This document shows positions 45,871 to 53,972 of a stretch of DNA of 64,000 bases, piece by piece. The DNA comes from an uncultured Oscillospiraceae bacterium (GTDB taxonomy: Bacteria; Bacillota; Clostridia; Oscillospirales; Acutalibacteraceae): assembly GCA_948471205.1 (NCBI GenBank), contig CAOKRT010000001.1, positions 108,518-172,517 of the forward strand. Reading direction: 5' to 3'. The notes beneath the pieces were generated by a model. The model was not told the DNA's origin. It saw nothing but the letters and a program-made list of their open reading frames with translations, and did not search any database. The position numbers and the translations under genes were made by a program. Within the stretch, counting starts at the first letter, position 1. Every line of letters begins with the position of its first letter.

Positions 45871-47032
45871 TTATTGTAGGAGAAATAAGCGTATCAATAT
45901 CGTTATCGTCCAAATCATAGCTTTGAATAAACTGATAGTTTAAATTGCGTTCGCTTTCCAATGCTTTGGGGCAGGTTTTGGTAATTCCGAATGTATAACC
46001 GTTTTTAACAGAATTGTTTATGTAATCTGCACAGCTCTCATAACTGTCCCAAAGCTTAACCATAGAAGTGGTTAAAATAATTTCTGTGTTTCTTATGTCT
46101 ACTTCATGGTCCCAGGCATCTTTCACTATGAATTGTTTTGCGATTTTTTCTGCAAAATCTATAAAATCAAATGTAAAAAGCATTCCTTTTTCAAAAGAAA
46201 AACGGGTATTTACGCCGCTTACAATATAATCCAGTTCAAGTTCCTTGCTCCATCGTGCAGCCAAAGAGGGAAGCATTAATCCGTATCCGTCTGAAGCGTT
46301 AAGCCTGACAGACTGTTGTTTTTGCGTTTTCATTTTCGGTTCACCGTCCTCTTCATCTGTAACATAAATTACATCTGATAAAAATTCGGTTTCAGCATCC
46401 TTAACTATGAGAATGCCATTCGGAAGCGATACAGGCACAGACGCACTGCATGTTAAAGCTTTATAGGCTTCCAGTTTGGCTGTGACTAATTTTTTATCCG
46501 GATTTCTGCCGTTTTCAATTTTTTGCTTTATTTCTTTTTCAAGCCGCTCGCTTATAAAGACAATGGTGCTGCTTTTTATTCCGCTGTTTGTGCCGAGAAG
46601 TCTTTTATATTTTATACCGTTTATATAAAAACCTCGGCTGGCTTTGTAATAATCCTGTGTGTTGTCTATGATCAGGCAAAGGTAATCAGGCTTAAATTGC
46701 AGTTTATCCAATTCTTTATAAAAATTTTTAATAGTACGGTTATTCTGTATGCTGTTTTGCGTTTTGCGCAGCTTACGAATATTGCTTTTTATTTTATTGG
46801 CTTTGCTGTCAGTATCTGTAATGCCGTTAAGCGAATCAATCCATCGGAGTATCTGATTGTCAGCCAAAGAAATGATTTCGTCATTTTTTCTTGCTTCTTC
46901 AAGAGATAATGTAAGGTTCCATTGCTCTTTTCGCAGTCTGCTGCTGTGTATTTTAAATATGTATTTCTGACATGATAATTGTTTGCTTATATATAACACC
47001 TCATTTTCATTAAAATATTTTATAATTAGCAA
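45761..47032 (-). CDS. Truncated YonO/RdRp-like RNA polymerase gene (N-terminal part)
   Basis: A 423-residue frame; the last 33 residues are out-of-frame reading of a tail gene. Two blocks recall eukaryotic-type RdRps and phage YonO: GFYINGIKYKRLLGTNS (about 135-151; compare G-x-x-GRxYxFLAFSSSQ) and ASDGYGLMLPSLA...NTRFSFEKGMLFTFDF...EIILTTSMVKLW (about 246-328; compare SDGxGxISPxLA...RxxxKGVxxVD...RxSMxKF). The catalytic DxDGD barrel expected further on is missing, so the product cannot polymerise. The start is uncertain (TTG 47032 coupled to the Cys-rich gene). The assignment is by pattern only. Confidence 0.5.
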   Translation of the reverse strand: MLIIKYFNENEVLYISKQLSCQKYIFKIHSSRLRKEQWNLTLSLEEARKNDEIISLADNQILRWIDSLNGITDTDSKANKIKSNIRKLRKTQNSIQNNRTIKNFYKELDKLQFKPDYLCLIIDNTQDYYKASRGFYINGIKYKRLLGTNSGIKSSTIVFISERLEKEIKQKIENGRNPDKKLVTAKLEAYKALTCSASVPVSLPNGILIVKDAETEFLSDVIYVTDEEDGEPKMKTQKQQSVRLNASDGYGLMLPSLAARWSKELELDYIVSGVNTRFSFEKGMLFTFDFIDFAEKIAKQFIVKDAWDHEVDIRNTEIILTTSMVKLWDSYESCADYINNSVKNGYTFGITKTCPKALESERNLNYQFIQSYDLDDNDIDTLISPTINEMKQSQLPQALFITQLLPILLFQVDIPLRKQDRQI

Positions 47033-47217
47033 GATGTATTAAAAAAAGCAGAATCTTCATTTATATATGCGTTCCAGTTCTGATGATATTCTGTACGTGA
47101 AATTTCCATTACATCTGCGGTAATTTCTTCATCAAGTAATGAAGTATAGTCTTTGCAAAGCTCATCAGAATAACAGCAATGATTGCTGAAATAACAGTTG
47201 CTGCAATTTGTATTCAA
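47026..47217 (-). CDS. Small cysteine-rich protein
   Basis: A 63-residue protein read from TTG, 8 bases after GAGGAGG. Six cysteines cluster at the N-terminus (CSNCYFSNHCCYSDELC) and could bind zinc; the rest is acidic. Its stop overlaps the start of the polymerase-like gene, so the two were an operon. Function unknown. Confidence 0.5.
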   Translation of the reverse strand: MNTNCSNCYFSNHCCYSDELCKDYTSLLDEEITADVMEISRTEYHQNWNAYINEDSAFFNTSC

Positions 47218-47620
47218 CGATTTTACCTCCTCTCATTATATTGATCCATCCTGAAGGCTGCCGCTTCATGCGGCTGCTCGTTATATAGAATTTGATTTTG
47301 TGCTCACCTCCGTATTTGGTAAAGATACAGTTATAAAAAATAAAACTGTTAACAATAAATATATTTTATAATTAGCATAATGAGTTTAAAAAGAAATCCA
47401 CAATATAATTGAGGATTTCTTTCATCTTTTTTGTAACGGATATATATTGTTCAGTATTTCACAGCAAAACGTAAACGCTGAATCTATGCAGTATTTTTGA
47501 AGAAAATCGTTATAAATTGAAAATTAAAACGATAATAAAAATAAACATAGGTGCTTACTGATAAAAGTTGGTATATGGTATTATAAAATCAGCAAGAATG
47601 AACAGTAAACTGTAAATATA
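47218..47620. other. 403-base gene-free stretch in the prophage remnant
   Basis: It holds the ribosome binding site of the Cys-rich gene, a small GCCGC/GCGGC hairpin (about 47260-47275), a second GGAGGTGAGC site at about 47305 that starts only an 8-codon frame, and very AT-rich sequence. TTTATAATTAGC occurs here and again near 47019 and 48999. I see no further gene. Confidence 0.4.
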
Positions 47621-48421
47621 TTAATTAAATAAATAATCCGGCAGTGAAACTTTCTGCTTCAGCAGAACCTTACCGTAGCATTTAAGGTTTTCAAATCCTT
47701 CATTGCCAATAAATATGTTTGTATGTTTATAATCGGGATTTGCTGATGCAAGAGTAAGATTTCTTTCGTTATCAATATAATATTGTTTGCAGTACATAGC
47801 GCCGTCAACGGCAAAAATTCCCACATCGCCGTTTATAAGTTCGCAGTCTCTTTTTACAAAAACAGTATCGCCGTCATTAATATACGGATACATACTGAGA
47901 CCTTGTATTTTTACTGCAAAATCAGCATCATCAGGGGTGTTATTGTCCACGGGAATCATTTCAAAATCTTCTCCTTCAACCGGCATAGAACTGCCGGCAG
48001 CAGAAGGGGTTATATATTTTGGTATATATTTACCGGATGTTTCATTTCTTAATTTAATTGTATTAAATGTGCTCGCAGTTGCGTTTAACGAATTCACTCG
48101 TTTTTTTTCTATGGAGCATATGCTGTCCACAGCCTGCATACCGTAATAATCCAGAATTCTGTAGTCTCTGAGCAATGCCGCTTCTCTGTTAGACAAGGGA
48201 AAGGTTTCGCTGTTGCTGTTATATGCTGATACGCCAAGAAGAAAGTCGGTAGAAACTTTGAATATTTCCGATAAAGCAATAATGGCACGTAAAGAAGGGC
48301 TTTTGGTTCCTGATTCCCAGCAGCGAATGCTTACTACAGATACCTGAACGGCATCGCCCAATTCCTGCTGTGTTAAATGATTTTGAATACGAAGTGCCTT
48401 TATTCTGTTGTTTATATTCAT
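47621..48421 (-). CDS. Phage repressor, Xre HTH plus S24 (LexA-like) self-cleaving domain
   Basis: A 266-residue CI-type repressor. The ATG at 48421 follows GGGGGAG; the longer frame is rejected. The N-terminal HTH (NHLTQQELGDAVQVSVVSIRCWESG) is followed by a linker with the Ala-Gly cleavage site in SAAGSSMPV. The S24 domain has Ser in IQGLSMYPYINDGD and Lys in YCKQYY. It would hold divergent promoters off until RecA-dependent cleavage after DNA damage. It is intact, so the remnant may still respond to SOS. Confidence 0.9.
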   Translation of the reverse strand: MNINNRIKALRIQNHLTQQELGDAVQVSVVSIRCWESGTKSPSLRAIIALSEIFKVSTDFLLGVSAYNSNSETFPLSNREAALLRDYRILDYYGMQAVDSICSIEKKRVNSLNATASTFNTIKLRNETSGKYIPKYITPSAAGSSMPVEGEDFEMIPVDNNTPDDADFAVKIQGLSMYPYINDGDTVFVKRDCELINGDVGIFAVDGAMYCKQYYIDNERNLTLASANPDYKHTNIFIGNEGFENLKCYGKVLLKQKVSLPDYLFN

Positions 48422-48453
48422 CCGAACTCCCCCGATTTGGTTTGATATGATTG

Positions 48454-48536
48454 TTGACAACCAACCTTCTTTGTGTTATCATAATGACAACAAATGTTTC
48501 TGTTGTTAGAATAACATAAACTATAGTATATGTCAA
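48454..48536. promoter_or_regulatory. Divergent phage promoters and operator
   Basis: Rightward: TTGACA (48454-48459), 17 bases, TATCAT (48477-48482). Leftward for the repressor: TTGACA (48531-48536), 17 bases, TATTCT (48508-48513). Between them ACAACA-N8-TGTTGT (48487-48506) covers both start sites and is a good repressor operator. Confidence 0.75.
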
Positions 48537-48679
48537 CGCTTTTTTTTGATGTTTGGTAAAATCTCTTTCTGACAAATGAAAACCGCTTCATAAAAGTATG
48601 GAGGTTCATAAGCACCACAAAGAATTCAATGGCTATATATCATAGGATTATGCAAAATTCAAGGAAGGATACTGTGGTT

Positions 48680-49009
48680 ATGCAGAACATATCTTTACAG
48701 ATTTTTCAGAAAATATATGAAAAATTCAAACCGAATGTTTTTATATTTGCATCTGAAAAGCAGAATACATATCGGTGTGCGGATTTTAATATTAAATTTT
48801 CAGATGTTAAATTTATTGTGAATCAAAACCTTATGTATCTGTGCAACGGCGAAAGCTATCTTACAATAACGCATATAAACTGCATTTTTTTAGAATATGT
48901 TAAAGAGGAGGACAGTTTTATTGTTACCGTGTCTTGCGCCGATTTTTCCTGCCCGGGGGATGCGGATAGTTATACGTTTGTTATGCGCAAAAGCATACTT
49001 TATAATTAG
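48680..49009 (+). CDS. Unknown protein expressed from the rightward phage promoter
   Basis: A 109-residue protein if read from ATG 48680, 10 bases after AAGGAAGGA; GTG 48674 or ATG 48629 are alternatives. It has no recognisable domain. The sequence is beta-rich (NTYRCADFNIKFSDVKFIV, LTITHINCIFLEY) and ends MRKSILYN. Being first in the repressor-controlled rightward transcript it could be an early regulator, which is inference only. Confidence 0.5.
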   Translation: MQNISLQIFQKIYEKFKPNVFIFASEKQNTYRCADFNIKFSDVKFIVNQNLMYLCNGESYLTITHINCIFLEYVKEEDSFIVTVSCADFSCPGDADSYTFVMRKSILYN

Positions 49010-49010
49010 C

Positions 49011-49039
49011 TTGACATTTTTGCAGCCATTTGTTATTAT
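49011..49039 (+). promoter_or_regulatory. Promoter of the recombinase-like gene
   Basis: TTGACA (49011-49016), 17 bases, TATTAT (49034-49039), about 90 bases before the ATG at 49130. Confidence 0.65.
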
Positions 49040-49129
49040 TAATCTGTAATCTTATAGTAAGAAAGGATGCGGATGATTGGGCCTGCAATTGTAAAAAAAT
49101 CTCTTGTTTATTTTGATAGGAGGTTTGCA

Positions 49130-50095
49130 ATGTATAATGAAGATTTGAAGCAAAAATTCATAGCGGCTTATACAAAAAAGGACAGCACAAAAGCAGCGTG
49201 CCTTACGCTGTTTAATGCTTTGGAAAAGTATGAGCGTAATTTAAATGCGGATATTTGTACAATCAATCAGAAAATATTGGAACCGATTGTTAATGAAATT
49301 GTAAGTTTTCGTTCCAAGTATAAAATAACAAGACTGTCTATTCTGAAAAATTATGCCAATTATTGTATCAGTATGAAAATTCCCGGTGCCTGTGATGGGC
49401 TTTTGAAAGTGGATACGCATGGACTGGATAAAGTGAAAACGCATTTGGTGTCCAATCCTATGATGTTACAAAATTATCTGAACTGCCTTTATGAACCGGA
49501 GACGGAAGAAACCACAAATAATATATACCGTTGTTTCTATTGGCTGGCGTATGCAGGAATAGAGGAAAAGGATATTTTAAATATCAGATGCACAGATATT
49601 GATTTTGAAAACAGGATGATTCGTTATAATGGTCTGAATTATCCGATTTACAAAGAGGCTGTTCCGGCTTTTAAAAATTGTGTGTGTTTAACACAGTTTA
49701 AATATATTAATCCCCGGCATGCAAACGATAAATATCTGAACAGAGTACCCGGCAATCAGCTTTTAAGGGGTGTTAAGGGTATGCAGGATATAAAAACAAT
49801 GAGAGTATCGCTGTCCAGAGTGTCCAAAAAAAGAATAGATGAAGGAAAAACAAATCTGAAACTCAGCTATCAGCGTGTGTGGCTGTCCGGTTTGTTTTAC
49901 AGAAAATATGAACGGGAAATTTCCGGCATTCCGGTAAGTTTTATGGAAGATGCCGTGCACTTTGTCGGAAATAAAACCTATAAGCTTGACAGTTGCCGAA
50001 AAAGTATATCTAATAAAACTTGCGAAATTGCGCAGAACTATGAGGAAGATTATCAGCGCTGGAAGTTTGCGTTTGATTTGCATGACAAGTTCTAA
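49130..50095 (+). CDS. Tyrosine-recombinase-like phage protein lacking catalytic residues
   Basis: A 321-residue protein starting at ATG 49130, 6 bases after AGGAGG. The layout follows integrases: a helical N-terminal core-binding part, then FYWLAYAGIEEKDILNIRCTDIDF, which lines up with the TGLRxSELxxLxxxDID block. At the catalytic Arg position it reads Glu, and the HxxR block (LKLSYQRVWLSGLFYRKY) keeps Arg but not His. Similar inactive integrase-like proteins occur beside repressors in clostridial prophages. It is probably a DNA-binding protein, not the integrase. Confidence 0.6.
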   Translation: MYNEDLKQKFIAAYTKKDSTKAACLTLFNALEKYERNLNADICTINQKILEPIVNEIVSFRSKYKITRLSILKNYANYCISMKIPGACDGLLKVDTHGLDKVKTHLVSNPMMLQNYLNCLYEPETEETTNNIYRCFYWLAYAGIEEKDILNIRCTDIDFENRMIRYNGLNYPIYKEAVPAFKNCVCLTQFKYINPRHANDKYLNRVPGNQLLRGVKGMQDIKTMRVSLSRVSKKRIDEGKTNLKLSYQRVWLSGLFYRKYEREISGIPVSFMEDAVHFVGNKTYKLDSCRKSISNKTCEIAQNYEEDYQRWKFAFDLHDKF

Positions 50096-50338
50096 TACTT
50101 TACATGGTTGAAAGATGTTGAAAAATAGAGATTTCCGGTCTTCTGCGGATTTTTACTTAAAAGAGTGAGTGTAAACGATGATTGAATCAGTTTTATAGAA
50201 AATGAATTTACAGTTCTGTTGTTTTATATTGCAATAACAAATCTTATATGTTAAGATGAACTTGAAAATAAATTTTTAGGAGAATTGTTATTAAAATGTT
50301 TTCTGTTTTTATTTATGTAAAGGTGAAATGATTTACAT

Positions 50339-50551
50339 AACGTCAAAGCCGAAAATGTTATTGCGGATAAAGCATACAGAAATCAGGGCATGGCATCTGC
50401 CTGTCTTTCCTATGCAAAATTGCTTTGTTTTAAAAATGAGTGCTACAAAATGATGCTTTTAACAGGTTCCAAAAAACGCAGCACACACAGATTTTACCGT
50501 AAAAACGGTTATAACAGCTTTGAAAAAACAGGATATATCCAAAGATTATAA
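50339..50551 (+). pseudogene. GNAT acetyltransferase fragment
   Basis: 71 codons without a start encode the C-terminal half of a GNAT N-acetyltransferase: AENVIADKAYRNQGMASACL (acetyl-CoA loop region), then YKMMLLTGSKKRSTHRFYRKNGY. The first half is gone. It lies at the right edge of the prophage remnant and may be older chromosomal debris. Confidence 0.7.
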
Positions 50552-50742
50552 TTCGAAAGGTTACGCTTACAAATATGTGTATGTTGTATAATAACAGCAG
50601 CAGTATTCATGTGCCGATAAAATCTCAGAGGATGTGAACGCACTGCTTTCCCGGAGTACAAGAGCATGAAACAGCTTAAATAAAATTTACGCATATGAAA
50701 GAAAACGGCGGACAGAGTAAAAGATGAATGGCAGAAAATATT

Positions 50743-50772
50743 AAAAGACGGTAAATTTACCGTCTTTTTCTT
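50743..50772 (+). terminator. Intrinsic terminator upstream of pyrH
   Basis: AAAAGACGGTAAA and TTTACCGTCTTTTT form a long perfect stem followed by a T-run; the A-rich left flank allows leftward use too. Confidence 0.8.
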
Positions 50773-50781
50773 TGATAGCTA

Positions 50782-50810
50782 TTTACTTTATTTATGAAAT
50801 ATATTAATAT
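50782..50810 (+). promoter_or_regulatory. Probable pyrH operon promoter
   Basis: TTTACT (50782-50787), 17 bases, TAATAT (50805-50810), followed by further AT-rich -10-like sequence. Confidence 0.45.
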
Positions 50811-50859
50811 ATAATAAAATATATTTAGTGTGGTATCAACTTAACACGGAGGTATAAAA

Positions 50860-51570
50860 ATGAGTATTGCTTATAAAAGAATTTTGCTGAAACTTTCAGG
50901 TGAAGTTCTTGCAGGCGAAAAGGGAACCGGTATTGATAATGATACCGTTGTAACAATCTGCAAATCTGTTAAAAAGGTTGCCGATATGGGTGTAGAAGTC
51001 GGCATTGTTGTCGGCGGCGGAAATTTCTGGCGCGGCAGAACAAGCGAAGGTATGGACAGAACAAGAGCAGATCATATAGGAATGCTGGCAACAGCTATGA
51101 ACTCACTGGCTCTCTGTGATGCACTTGAGCAGCTTGGCGCAGATGTCAGAGTGCAGACAGCTATTGAAATGCGCCAGATTGCTGAACCGTATATCAGAAA
51201 CAAGGCAATTCGCCATTTTGAAAAAGGAAGAATTGTTATTTTCGGCTGCGGCACGGGATCCCCGTTCTTTTCAACAGATACAGCGGCTGCGCTTCGCAGT
51301 GTTGAAATTAATGCAGATGTTCTTTTCAAGGCAACCAATGTAGACGGTGTTTATGATAAAGATCCGAATAAGTTTGACGATGCTGTTAAATATGATACAG
51401 TAACCTTTAAAGAGGTTATTAACCGTGATTTGAAGGTTATGGATTCAACTGCATTTTCACTGTGCAAGGATAACGATATGTCTATTCTTGTGTTCAATCT
51501 TGATAATCCTGATAATATTTGCAAAGCCGTTTGCGGCGAATCAATAGGCACGCTTGTGCAGAATAACTGA
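50860..51570 (+). CDS. pyrH: UMP kinase
   Basis: A 236-residue amino acid kinase-fold enzyme phosphorylating UMP to [20 protein letters not shown] and [15 protein letters not shown] are diagnostic for bacterial UMP kinase; [11 protein letters not shown] ends the nucleotide site. CGGAGG precedes the ATG. Confidence 0.97.
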   Translation: MSIAYKRILLKLSGEVLAGEKGTGIDNDTVVTICKSVKKVADMGVEVGIVVGGGNFWRGRTSEGMDRTRADHIGMLATAMNSLALCDALEQLGADVRVQTAIEMRQIAEPYIRNKAIRHFEKGRIVIFGCGTGSPFFSTDTAAALRSVEINADVLFKATNVDGVYDKDPNKFDDAVKYDTVTFKEVINRDLKVMDSTAFSLCKDNDMSILVFNLDNPDNICKAVCGESIGTLVQNN

Positions 51571-51585
51571 GAGAGGTAATGAAAG

Positions 51586-52140
51586 ATGGAAGCTTTATTT
51601 GCTAAAACAAAAGAAAAAATGGAAAAGTGCCTTGATGCGCTTGACAGAGATTACAAGGCAGTTCGTGCAGGAAGAGCCAATCCTGCTATTCTTGATAAGG
51701 TTATGGTTGACTATTACGGCTGTGCAACCCCGATTAATCAGATGGCGGCTATCAGTGTACCCGAACCGAGAATGCTTATGATTCAGCCTTGGGATGCAAG
51801 CACTTTAAGAGAAATTGAAAAGGCAATCAATACTTCGGATATTGGCATCAATCCAAGCAATGACGGCAAGGTAATCCGCCTTTCCTTCCCTCCGCTTACA
51901 GAGGAACGCCGCAAAGAACTTGTTAAGGATATTTCAAAGCGCGGTGAAGAAGCAAAGGTTGCAATCAGAAATGTTCGCCGTGATGCGATGGATGATTTAA
52001 AGAAGCTAAAAAAAGATAATGAAATCACCGAAGATGATCAGAAAAACGGTGAAAAAAAGCTTCAGGATATTACGGATAGCTATATTAAGCAGACAGAAGA
52101 AATGGAAAAGAAAAAGGAACAGGAAATTCTTTCCATATAA
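51586..52140 (+). CDS. frr: Ribosome recycling factor
   Basis: A 184-residue tRNA-mimicking protein that splits post-termination ribosomes with EF-G. RAGRANPAILDKVMVDYYG and ISVPEPRMLMIQPWD are diagnostic, followed by the long C-terminal coiled helix. GAGAGG lies before the ATG, 15 bases after pyrH. Confidence 0.97.
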   Translation: MEALFAKTKEKMEKCLDALDRDYKAVRAGRANPAILDKVMVDYYGCATPINQMAAISVPEPRMLMIQPWDASTLREIEKAINTSDIGINPSNDGKVIRLSFPPLTEERRKELVKDISKRGEEAKVAIRNVRRDAMDDLKKLKKDNEITEDDQKNGEKKLQDITDSYIKQTEEMEKKKEQEILSI

Positions 52141-52203
52141 TCTAATATGATTTGGCGGGGGAAATTCACCTCCGCCGTTCTCTCGTTAATAAGGAGTAAC
52201 ATT

Positions 52204-52920
52204 ATGGCTTTGTTTAAGAAAAAAGAAAAAGCAGACGAAGAATTTAAAATTCTTCCCAAGCATATAGGAATTATTATGGACGGCAACGGCAGATGGGCTA
52301 AAAAAAGAGGTCTGCCAAGAACGGCAGGGCATAAAGCAGGTGCGGATGTTTTTGAAAAAATCTGCAAAGAGTGTGGACGAATCGGCATACAGGAAGTAAC
52401 TTTTTATGCTTTTTCAACGGAAAACTGGAAACGTCCCAAAGAAGAAGTAAATACGTTAATGCACCTTTTTTACGATTTTCTTAATGAAGCAAAGGATCGG
52501 CTTACCGACAGCGGAAATCTGCGAATCAAATTTGCGGGCGAAAGAGACGGTATTCATCCGGAACTTTTAAGGCTGATGGATGAAGCTGAGTTTGAAACTG
52601 CCGGAAGAACAGGAACGCTTGTAAACCTTGCAATAAATTACGGCGGAAGGCAGGAAATCGTTTCTGCGGTAAATAAACTTATTGCCGGCGGCAAAACAGA
52701 AATCACCGAACAGGATATAAGCGATCATTTATACACCATGCCCGAATGTGACCTTATTATCAGACCAAGCGGGGAAGAAAGGCTTTCCAATTTTCTTTTA
52801 TGGCAGGCGGCCTACAGTGAATTCTGGTACAGTGATGTGCTTTGGCCTGATTTTGATGAAAAAGATTTGCACGAAGCACTTCACGAATTCGAAAACAGAA
52901 ACCGCCGCTTCGGCGGATAA
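52204..52920 (+). CDS. uppS: Undecaprenyl diphosphate synthase
   Basis: A 238-residue cis-prenyltransferase making the C55 carrier for peptidoglycan. The catalytic Asp lies in IIMDGNGRWAKKRGL; FSTENWKRP and RPSGEERLSNFLLWQ are family motifs. I take ATG 52204, 7 bases after AAGGAG, not the longer frame. A GGCGG.../...CCGCC hairpin (52154-52176) sits in the 63-base gap after frr and may modulate read-through. Confidence 0.96.
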   Translation: MALFKKKEKADEEFKILPKHIGIIMDGNGRWAKKRGLPRTAGHKAGADVFEKICKECGRIGIQEVTFYAFSTENWKRPKEEVNTLMHLFYDFLNEAKDRLTDSGNLRIKFAGERDGIHPELLRLMDEAEFETAGRTGTLVNLAINYGGRQEIVSAVNKLIAGGKTEITEQDISDHLYTMPECDLIIRPSGEERLSNFLLWQAAYSEFWYSDVLWPDFDEKDLHEALHEFENRNRRFGG

Positions 52921-52936
52921 ACAACGGAGGAATCGT

Positions 52937-53089
52937 GTGAAAAAATCACACTATCAAATTATATTGCCCTCAAAATTTGCCTGTGGCATAATTTTGAGAT
53001 GGCTGAAATCACCATTTACACCTGTTCAGGCAACGCAGGGAAATCAGGTGATTTTAATAAACTGTTTGTTGCCTGAAAGGCTATGGTGA
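52937..53089 (+). CDS. Possible 50-residue protein between uppS and cdsA
   Basis: A GTG at 52937 lies 6 bases after GGAGG (52927-52930) and opens 50 codons (VKKSHYQIILPSKFACGIIL start, ending LINCLLPERLW). The TGA at 53087-53089 falls just before the cdsA start at 53095. Gap size (174 bases), good ribosome binding site and end position favour a translated small gene or leader peptide. No known family is evident and codon evidence is thin. Confidence 0.3.
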   Translation: MKKSHYQIILPSKFACGIILRWLKSPFTPVQATQGNQVILINCLLPERLW

Positions 53090-53094
53090 TTTAT

Positions 53095-53961
53095 ATGAAA
53101 AAAAGAATTATTACGGCAGTTGTTCTGCTTGCAGTTCTTGCACTTGTAGTATGGCAGATAAACACACCGCTTTTTGTGGCGGTTATTGCATTTTTATCTG
53201 CTGTTGCAGCAAATGAAATTATGAAATGCGCAAATGTAAAAAATAAATTTATTGTAATTGCAGGAACGGTGTTTGCTGCGGTTGTTCCGTTTTTTGCAAG
53301 TGCAAAGGTTCTTCTTCCGTTTGTTGATGCCGAGCCATGGGGAAATGTAATAAACGGCATTCCGCAGGTGGTATATGTTATTGTGCTTGTGCTTGTTTTT
53401 CTGCTTGCAATGCTTAAAGGATATGCACACACTAAGTTTGAAGATGTGGCAATTTCTGTTTTTGCAGGCGTGCTGGTGCCGTATGGTTTTTCTGTTTTTG
53501 TAAGACTGCGTGATATGTTTTCGGATGAACAGTTCGGCATTTATCTTATTTTCTTCGGTTTAATCTGTGCTCTTGGCACAGACAGCGGTGCTCAGCTTGG
53601 CGGAATGGCATTCGGAAAGCATAAAATGAGTCCGAATATCAGCCCGAAGAAAACAATAGAGGGCGCTGTGTGCGGCATTATTTTTTCTCTTATATTAAAC
53701 GGTGCGGCAATTGCGCTGTATAATGTTTTTGCCGAAGCAAAACTTGAAATCAAAACAGTTATTGTTCTTTTGGTTTGCTGTGTTCCGATTTCATTTATGG
53801 GAATGATGGGCGATTTAAGCGCTTCCGTTCTTAAAAGAAATTTCGGTGTTAAGGATTTCGGAAAAATTTTCCCCGGTCACGGCGGTGTTATGGATCGGTT
53901 TGATTCTTCTCTTTTTACAATTCCGTTAACGTATGCTGTGGCGCTGATTGCTTTTTGCTGA
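53095..53961 (+). CDS. cdsA: Phosphatidate cytidylyltransferase
   Basis: A 288-residue membrane enzyme making CDP-diacylglycerol for phospholipids. About eight hydrophobic helices, then the signature region SPKKTIEGAVCG, SVLKRNFGVKDFGKIFPGHGGVMDRFDS. ATG 53095 with GGTGA upstream is preferred to ATG 53083. Confidence 0.95.
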   Translation: MKKRIITAVVLLAVLALVVWQINTPLFVAVIAFLSAVAANEIMKCANVKNKFIVIAGTVFAAVVPFFASAKVLLPFVDAEPWGNVINGIPQVVYVIVLVLVFLLAMLKGYAHTKFEDVAISVFAGVLVPYGFSVFVRLRDMFSDEQFGIYLIFFGLICALGTDSGAQLGGMAFGKHKMSPNISPKKTIEGAVCGIIFSLILNGAAIALYNVFAEAKLEIKTVIVLLVCCVPISFMGMMGDLSASVLKRNFGVKDFGKIFPGHGGVMDRFDSSLFTIPLTYAVALIAFC

Positions 53962-53972
53962 GGTGATTTTAA

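Larger units (their letters stand above)
43010..50780. mobile_element. Prophage remnant between tsf and pyrH
   Basis: The usual rpsB-tsf-pyrH-frr order is broken by about 7.8 kb holding phage-type genes only: small tail and lysis proteins, a CHAP lysin, an LLH holin, a chimeric RNA polymerase/tail gene, an S24 repressor with divergent promoters, and a recombinase-like protein. No terminase, capsid, portal or intact integrase is present, so it cannot be a complete phage. I could not identify flanking direct repeats by eye. Confidence 0.75.
50096..50859. other. Gene-poor stretch between the prophage and pyrH
   Basis: Apart from the GNAT fragment (50339-50551), the terminator (50743-50772) and the pyrH promoter, I see no coding sequence. 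The part 50552-50740 has no long frame and shows no clear similarity I can name. Confidence 0.5.

Noticed and set aside
45850..45875. Programmed -1 frameshift joining the polymerase-like and tail-like frames
   Set aside because: A slip at ATG-AAA would join them, but there is no proper slippery heptamer or downstream structure, and the two protein parts belong to different functions. Deletion is simpler.
47014..49010. TTTATAATTAGC seen near 47019, 47374 and 48999 as possible insertion-site repeats
   Set aside because: The copies are short, AT-rich and have unrelated flanks; chance or -10-like sequence explains them.
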